Shown here one piece after another: positions 59,501 to 64,000 of a stretch of 64,000 bases of DNA. Below the pieces are notes generated by a model, which was not told where the DNA came from, did no database searches, and saw only the letters and a program-made list of their open reading frames with translations. Made by a program: the position numbers and the translations under genes. Source of the DNA: Monodelphis domestica (Eukaryota; Chordata; Mammalia; Didelphimorphia; Didelphidae). How positions within the stretch are numbered: the first letter of the stretch is position 1; each line of letters starts with the position of its first letter. The stretch covers positions 182,961,114 through 183,025,113 of the forward strand of contig NC_077233.1 in NCBI RefSeq assembly GCF_027887165.1, read 5' to 3'.

Positions 59501-62500
59501 CACAGTGCTCTTACTCATAGTAAGTGTTCAATAAATTATTCATTCATTCAAATTGAACATCTTTTAATATGTACATTTTAAAATATTTGGATAGATGATT
59601 TCTAATGTGTTTTCTACTTGTAATCTATGAACACTCTTGGAGATGACGAAAGAAGCAAGTTACTCTGATCCATTATAGTCGTTTGTGTTTTGATCAACCA
59701 GTAGAGGGAGCTAGTGTTAAAAACCTGATCTATTTTATGAGTATTGTACTAACTGCACACATAAGTTTTGTGAGAGGAATGAAAAAGAGAAACAAGAAAC
59801 TAATATTGAACACATAAAAGGAATTAAAAATAAAAGAACAAATAAAGTTACAAGGAAGCATTCCATTTTGGAATGGAAATGTGACTTTCGAGAATGAATA
59901 TCACCTTTTCCAAGTTTTGCAGATTTTTTTATTGTCTTTGAGTAAAGAATACTACTTGGAATTAGGAAAACCTTCTGAGGTTGTATCTAATTCACTGAAG
60001 AGTTTTTTTAGAAGATCTTGTTGAAACCTTCAGTTTTAGATAAGAACCCAAGAGCAGTGTAAGGTCATTGCTTACTCATAGGATACCTAGAAAACTTAGG
60101 CAGCTCCAGAGTTCAATCAGAGAGTCAGTGACATTTTGAAGGAGCCTGAATGACTGGGTCCAGTCTTAGAACATCTTAGGACCAGACCAAGGTCCAAAAT
60201 AGCTTCTGAAGTCAGCAAGATACATAGTGAGCCTTGTTTTGTTCTCTGTAATATTTGTTTTTCTCCCAAACTAACTGTTTGCTGTTTCCTTTCATGATTC
60301 TTCCTCTTCCCTCATTCACCTGCTGCTTTACATAGTATATTTGTGTATTTCATTATGTGAATAATCTGACACATCTATCTTCTCTAGGTTGCTTTGCTGG
60401 ATATTGATATTTGTGGACCATCAATTCCCAAAATGATGGGACTAGAAGGAGAACAGGTATGATTCGTTCTCTCAAGTTGCATAATACAATGTTTGTTTGT
60501 TTTTTAACCCTTACTTTTTGTCTTAGAATCAATACTATGTTTTGGTTCCAAGGCAGAAATAGTAAGGGCTAAGCAAAGTGGCTTGCCTATGGTCACACAG
60601 CAAGGAAATATCTGAGGCCAGATGTGAACCCAGAACTACCTCTCTATAAGTTTAGCTCTTATTCCACTGAACCATTTAACCACCCTTCAATGTTGTCTTG
60701 AAACAATAGAACTGAATTTAAGATTCAGTACTTCTTTATATGAATTTATATGAATTAGTATATTAAATCTGATAAATTTTGCTTGGTAATCTATATAGTT
60801 ATATTTTGAAATTTTTAAAGTTTTTTAATATCACCTTCATTACTAAATATATCCTTTGTCTATTCAAAGCTATTCATTATAACAGAAAATAAAAGCAACG
60901 GGAAAAGGCAGTTTAGCAAAATTAATGTATCATCAAAGCAAGAACTAAGATCCTAAGCAGGATTATAATTGAAGGAAGCTGCTTAAAAGTAGTGGTTTTT
61001 CACAGTTCATCAATAAAACTTCTAAAATTTGTGTAAACAACAGAAAAAAAATCTGGCATAATATGCAGTGTTCATATTGTGTGTTAAGTCCCTACTTAAG
61101 AATTCCTGATCTCTGCAAATTAGGGAGGAAGTTGCATTTTCTCATTTCTGGGGAGAAACTTGACCGTTAAAATTACACTGCATTCAGTTTCAAGTTTTAT
61201 TGTCATTTCCATTTCCACAGTAGAAGCCATTATTTTCTGGGGTTTTCTCATTTCACTCTGCATCAGTTCGTTCATACAAGTCTTAGATGCTTTTCTGAAT
61301 TCATATTTCTCATTTTTTAGAGAGATATTCTAATACATTCATATATCTCAGTTTGTGTAGCCACGTCTCAGATATCTACTTTATTTCTAGTCCTTTGCTA
61401 CTATAAAGTCCTTCAATGAATAATTTGGTACAGATACTGAACATATTTGACAAATTTGGGATTTTCAGCAGTGGGATCCCTGGGTTAAATGGTATGGCTA
61501 TTTTACTCCCTTTATTATTATTATTATTATTTATTATAATTCTAAATTGCTTTCTGGAACAGTTGGATCAATTCACAATTCCACCAACAAATATATTAGA
61601 ATGCTTTTTTTTTTCATAGTTCATCTTAAATTGACTTCCCATTATTTGTCATCTTATGACATTCACTTTTTCTTCTTATTTAAAAACAAAAGTTCTTCCT
61701 CTATCTAAAGGAAATTAAACTGGTAAATTTAGTAAATTTATATTATATATAAAACAAACTTCAAAAGGCTATTTGGGGATATTCAGGAGTGATTCCTGAA
61801 GGGAGTTGGTGATTTCCTAAAGGGAAGGGGGGAAAATAAATGTAGAAGTGACTTAGAACCAACATCTTTGTTAGGGAAGCTAGATTAGGATTTTCACGGG
61901 GCTTATAATACTAGAATTGAGGAGATGCTTATGTCCTAGTGATATCTTAGAGAACAGTGAGACTCTGTATATAACATGGGAAAAATCAGTACAGAAACCA
62001 GTGCCTTTCTTCTAAAGAACAAGGAACAGAGAAGAGACCCTAATAGTCAATTAAAACCATAAGTTGTGGACCAAAAGTTTTGATGCCAGTGAGCCCAGAA
62101 AAGATGCCACGGGGAGAGTTTTAACATTGAATAAAGAATAAACAAAAAGAAGCCCCTGAAGAGGCTACATTTATTTTAAAAGGAATCATGAGTTTTCTTA
62201 TTTCATTTTCTTAAATTATTCTAAAGAAATACTTTCATTAATTTGTTGTCTTTGTAAACGAAAACTTAATAACTCAAAGGATAATGTTTTGGGGCAGAGT
62301 AGAAGCTTAGAAATTAATGATTTTATAGCCAGAGGTAAAGGGAGTTTGAATATACTCTTTGACTAATGAAAAAAAGGCTGCTTCCATTTAAACCACAACT
62401 TTTGCTACTTAGTGACAAAATAGAGGCATCTTTTAAGAAGTGAAATTAACATTTGAGTGTTGGCAACTGCAAATCTGGCTAAAAGCTTCATTGTACATAA

Positions 62501-63676
62501 ATCAATAATTAAGTTGGTTAGCTTTTTTTTCTTTAAAATGTACTTTATTTTTGGCTTTCTTCAGAGCTCAGCTCAAGTGCCCCCTCCATGAACCCTTTTC
62601 TGAACAACTTCAGCTATTTGTACTTCCCCTTCACCCCAAATGAGTTTTTCCTTTTGCTTTACTTTGTATGCATTCTATATCTCCTTATTTGTTTGTAAGC
62701 TCCTTGAGAACAGGGACTGTATTTTTGTTTCTTTGTCTTTATAACCCTAGCACCTTGCACAATGTCTAGATAGTACATAGACAAGACACTTAATGTTTGC
62801 TGATTGATATGATTCCAGTTTATTTCTTCCTTTTTCTACTTGTGGGCTCTTTAGGTCTCATTGGCTCATTTCTGTTTTCACTCTCATGATACTCCAGCCT
62901 TTTCTTTCTTTCTTTTTTTTAATATTCCTATATCAAAGGACTTTTCAAGAGCAATTTCAGTGCCATATAATAATTTCTGCATTTTCACAAAAGACCTCAC
63001 CTCCCCAACAAATTTATACTGCTCTTTTAAAATAAATAATATTTTAGACCATTCACTTGTATTTGATTCCAGATAATCCTATCTAGCTTGTTTCCCCAAA
63101 GATATAAAATCAAACTCTCAGAGAATATTCATACCTTCCTTTCTTTAGTATCTTTCAAGAGCTGTTCACACTCTATTTTGATTTTTGTGATATTATATGT
63201 TGCTAATACTAAAATAGATATGTGGTATCAATTCAGGAGTTCCTGCCAATGATGCATCTTGCAAGTTAGCTATGCCTGCCCTTCCCATCAAATTCTCATT
63301 TATGTTCCCCTAAAAATTCACTGCAGAAATCTGGCTTTTATACTCCAGCATGACATCGTGGTGACCTAGCTTCTCAAAACTTATACTACAGGAAGTTAAG
63401 TTCTGATAAGTTCTGCCATGCTGCAAGTACTTCGAGAATGGCCCCAGGAACAGACTTAGTCTGCTTTCTATCTCAGAAAGGCACATCATCATCTGTAGGC
63501 TAGCAATGACCTGGTGCTGAAGCTTTTTTTTGGCCATGATAACCTATAACATGGGGGGAAATGATCATGATATTTTATTTAAAAGATATATTACCAATGT
63601 GTATAATTTTTATAAGTGATTATTGATTCTTATATTTGTTCAGGTTCATCAGAGTGGTTCTGGATGGTCTCCAGTA
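56485..63676 (+). CDS. NUBP1: Cytosolic Fe-S cluster assembly factor NUBP1, 5' part (exons 1-5)
   Basis: The coding sequence joins plus-strand exons 56485-56503, 56596-56700, 57368-57501, 60388-60456 and 63644-63676. All have GT-AG borders and phases 1, 1, 0, 0, 0, giving 120 codons of a protein usually about 320 residues long. NUBP1 (Nbp35) is a MinD/Mrp-type P-loop ATPase. With NUBP2 it forms the cytosolic scaffold that assembles [4Fe-4S] clusters for cytosolic and nuclear proteins. The N-terminal ferredoxin-like cysteines are C8, C22, C25 and C31. The deviant Walker A motif GKGGVGKST is at about residues 62-70, and [13 protein letters not shown] is the following conserved aspartate block. 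The C-terminal CxxC bridging-cluster motif lies beyond the right edge. There are no disruptions, and the spliced structure rules out a processed copy. Confidence 0.97.
56504..56595 (+). other. NUBP1 intron 1 (92 bases, CpG-rich)
   Basis: A very short GT-AG intron inside the CpG island, with CTTGTCTCTTCCAG at its 3' end. It separates a 19-nt coding exon 1 from exon 2. Confidence 0.9.
56596..56700 (+). CDS. NUBP1: NUBP1 coding exon 2 (N-terminal cysteine cluster)
   Basis: The acceptor is CTCTTCCAG and the donor is CCCGG|GTGAGC. With the split aspartate codon, the exon encodes [19 protein letters not shown] followed by PNQRLCASG. It carries the four N-terminal cysteines (residues 8, 22, 25 and 31) that bind the stable [4Fe-4S] cluster. 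The preceding intron is only 92 bases. Confidence 0.95.
56701..57367 (+). other. NUBP1 intron 2
   Basis: The left part is purine-rich on the plus strand (56,705-56,950) and forms the CpG-island shoulder. A short L2-like 3' end is at about 57,030-57,115. The intron ends in a good polypyrimidine tract and TTTCTACAG. Confidence 0.85.
57368..57501 (+). CDS. NUBP1: NUBP1 coding exon 3 (Walker A / P-loop)
   Basis: The acceptor is TTTCTACAG and the donor is AACAG|GTAGGA. The exon encodes (A)[14 protein letters not shown], then [20 protein letters not shown], then [19 protein letters not shown] is the deviant Walker A motif of the MinD/Mrp/NBP35 ATPases. An ATG at 57355 in the intron gives a longer frame, but the splice site and phase set the exon start at 57368. 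Confidence 0.96.
57951..58127 (-). mobile_element. Marsupial SINE in NUBP1 intron 3
   Basis: Minus-strand copy between AGTGATTTTTAT (about 57,939) and AGTGAATTTTTAT (about 58,128), a probable 12-13 bp target-site duplication. It contains GATTTGAACCTAGGACCACC. Confidence 0.88.
58550..58778 (+). mobile_element. CORE-type marsupial SINE with an RTE-like 3' tail
   Basis: It has head GGGGCAACTAGATGGCTCAA and core TAGCTGTGTGACCCTGGGTG, but a different 3' part: AATGGCAGAACCCACTCC, TTGCCAAGAAAA and GGACACAATTGAACA. That tail recurs in reverse at 59,150-59,200 and in part at 63,944. It resembles tails borrowed from RTE-type LINEs, an inference from memory of the family. Confidence 0.75.
59148..59370 (-). 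mobile_element. CORE-type marsupial SINE, minus strand
   Basis: Minus-strand relative of the copy at 58,550: CCCATTTGGGTTTTCTTGGC at its 3' tail, then AGTGACTTGCCCAGG...GTCACACAGCTAG, and a head ending TTTTGCCACCTAACT. Confidence 0.8.
60388..60456 (+). CDS. NUBP1: NUBP1 coding exon 4 (23 codons)
   Basis: The acceptor is TTCTCTAG and the donor is GAACAG|GTATGA, phase 0-0. The exon encodes [18 protein letters not shown] followed by LEGEQ, the conserved DxDxxGPS segment after the P-loop that helps coordinate Mg-ATP in this ATPase family. It has no ATG-started open frame of its own and was found by reading for NUBP1 homology. Confidence 0.95.
60501..60685 (-). mobile_element. Marsupial SINE in NUBP1 intron 4
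   Basis: Minus-strand copy: TTTTTAACCCTTACTTTTTG to ACCATTTAACCACCC. It lies only about 45 bases past the exon 4 donor. Confidence 0.86.
61215..61680 (-). mobile_element. L1 3' fragment in NUBP1 intron 4
   Basis: CAATTCACAATTCCACCAAC, CTGGAACAGTTGGATCA and related words parallel the 3' part of ORF2 in the L1 at 44,300-44,400. The orientation is minus. It is diverged and short. Confidence 0.6.
62565..62810 (+). mobile_element. LINE L2 3' end in NUBP1 intron 4
   Basis: GAGCTCAGCTCAAGTGCCCC, AAGCTCCTTGAGAACAGGGA and CTAGCACCTTGCACAATGTC follow L2 3'-end order. Confidence 0.72.
63644..63676 (+). CDS. NUBP1: NUBP1 coding exon 5 (11 codons)
   Basis: The acceptor is TTTGTTCAG and the donor is CCAGTA|GTAAGT. 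The exon encodes [11 protein letters not shown], which directly follows LEGEQ in NUBP1 proteins. At 33 bases it would be missed by ORF calling. The next exon is beyond the right end. Confidence 0.92.
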
Positions 63677-64000
63677 GTAAGTTTTTCCTCAAACCTACTT
63701 TGTTTTTTAAATAGTATGTCATGTTGAAATACAGGTATATGTAAATATACATCATTTACATGTACATCTGTATGTACATGTATACACACATATATATTTT
63801 GTGTATAAATATAATAGAAAGGGCTAATAAGTATTTGCTTATTTGGCAACATTTATCAGAACTGAGCTATGCATTTAGTTTAACCAGTTCTATTTTACTG
63901 GCAACAGTATAAGCCATGGTGGAATTCAGTTCAACAAAAGAAAAGAAAACCCCAAATGGGGTTGGACACAACTGAAAGCAACAAAAATTATTAATGATGA
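63677..64000 (+). other. Start of NUBP1 intron 5, with a SINE-tail fragment
   Basis: TATA/CATG-rich sequence at 63,720-63,800, then at 63,944-63,985 a fragment containing CCCCAAATGGGG and GGACACAACTGAA. That matches the 3' tail also seen at 58,700-58,775, so it is a truncated copy of that SINE or of its partner LINE. Confidence 0.55.

Larger units (their letters stand above)
57502..60387 (+). other. NUBP1 intron 3
   Basis: The intron carries three SINEs (57,951-58,127 minus; 58,550-58,778 plus; 59,148-59,370 minus), a G-run at about 57,880 and an L2 3' end at 59,450-59,552. The rest is unremarkable AT-rich sequence. Confidence 0.8.
60457..63643 (+). other. NUBP1 intron 4
   Basis: The intron contains a minus-strand marsupial SINE (60,501-60,685), an L1 3' fragment (61,215-61,680, minus) and an L2 fragment (62,565-62,810, plus). 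The minus-strand open frame at 63,310-63,537 shows no recognisable family. Confidence 0.8.

Overview
This window is nuclear DNA from a marsupial. The support is spliced vertebrate genes with GT-AG introns, many copies of a tRNA-headed marsupial SINE, old MIR and L2 repeats, and L1-type LINEs and LTRs of marsupial character. I cannot name the species from sequence alone. Less than 2% of the window is protein-coding. There are no bacterial-style genes, operons or CRISPR arrays.

Layout. Positions 1-30,459 hold the 5' part of TEKT5 (tektin-5, a sperm-flagellum axonemal filament protein) on the minus strand. Five coding exons were recovered by translation and splice phase: 29883-30449, 22285-22368, 19886-19956, 16493-16636 and 8442-8664. 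They join in frame to 363 codons of a protein usually about 485 residues long. The last exons, including the tektin signature nonapeptide, were not found and probably lie left of position 1. Intron 4 holds an isolated CpG-rich block (about 13,880-14,880) that no gene here explains.

Positions 30,460-56,400 are intergenic and packed with retroelements. Two direct-repeat copies of an internally deleted, HAL1-like L1 derivative (31.4-35.0 kb and 51.0-54.3 kb) lie among three longer minus-strand L1 pieces (35.0-38.4, 43.6-46.1 and 48.7-51.0 kb). There are also three LTR-like elements, a long (AG)n microsatellite and a degenerate CATG-rich tandem tract.

From 56,485 to the right end is the 5' part of NUBP1 (cytosolic Fe-S cluster scaffold ATPase) on the plus strand. 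Five coding exons (56485-56503, 56596-56700, 57368-57501, 60388-60456 and 63644-63676) give the first 120 residues, with the N-terminal cysteine cluster and the deviant Walker A motif. Its promoter is a TATA-less CpG island with NRF1-like and ETS-like sites.

The two genes are divergent, with starts about 26 kb apart. This matches the TEKT5/NUBP1 neighbourhood known from human 16p13, so the block looks like conserved synteny. The genes are functionally unrelated (sperm axoneme and housekeeping Fe-S assembly), and I see no sign of a shared promoter. I found no convincing new gene system. The most interesting signals are the shared deletion junction of the two HAL1-like copies, the 21-residue repeat module in their ORF1, and the intronic CpG island.
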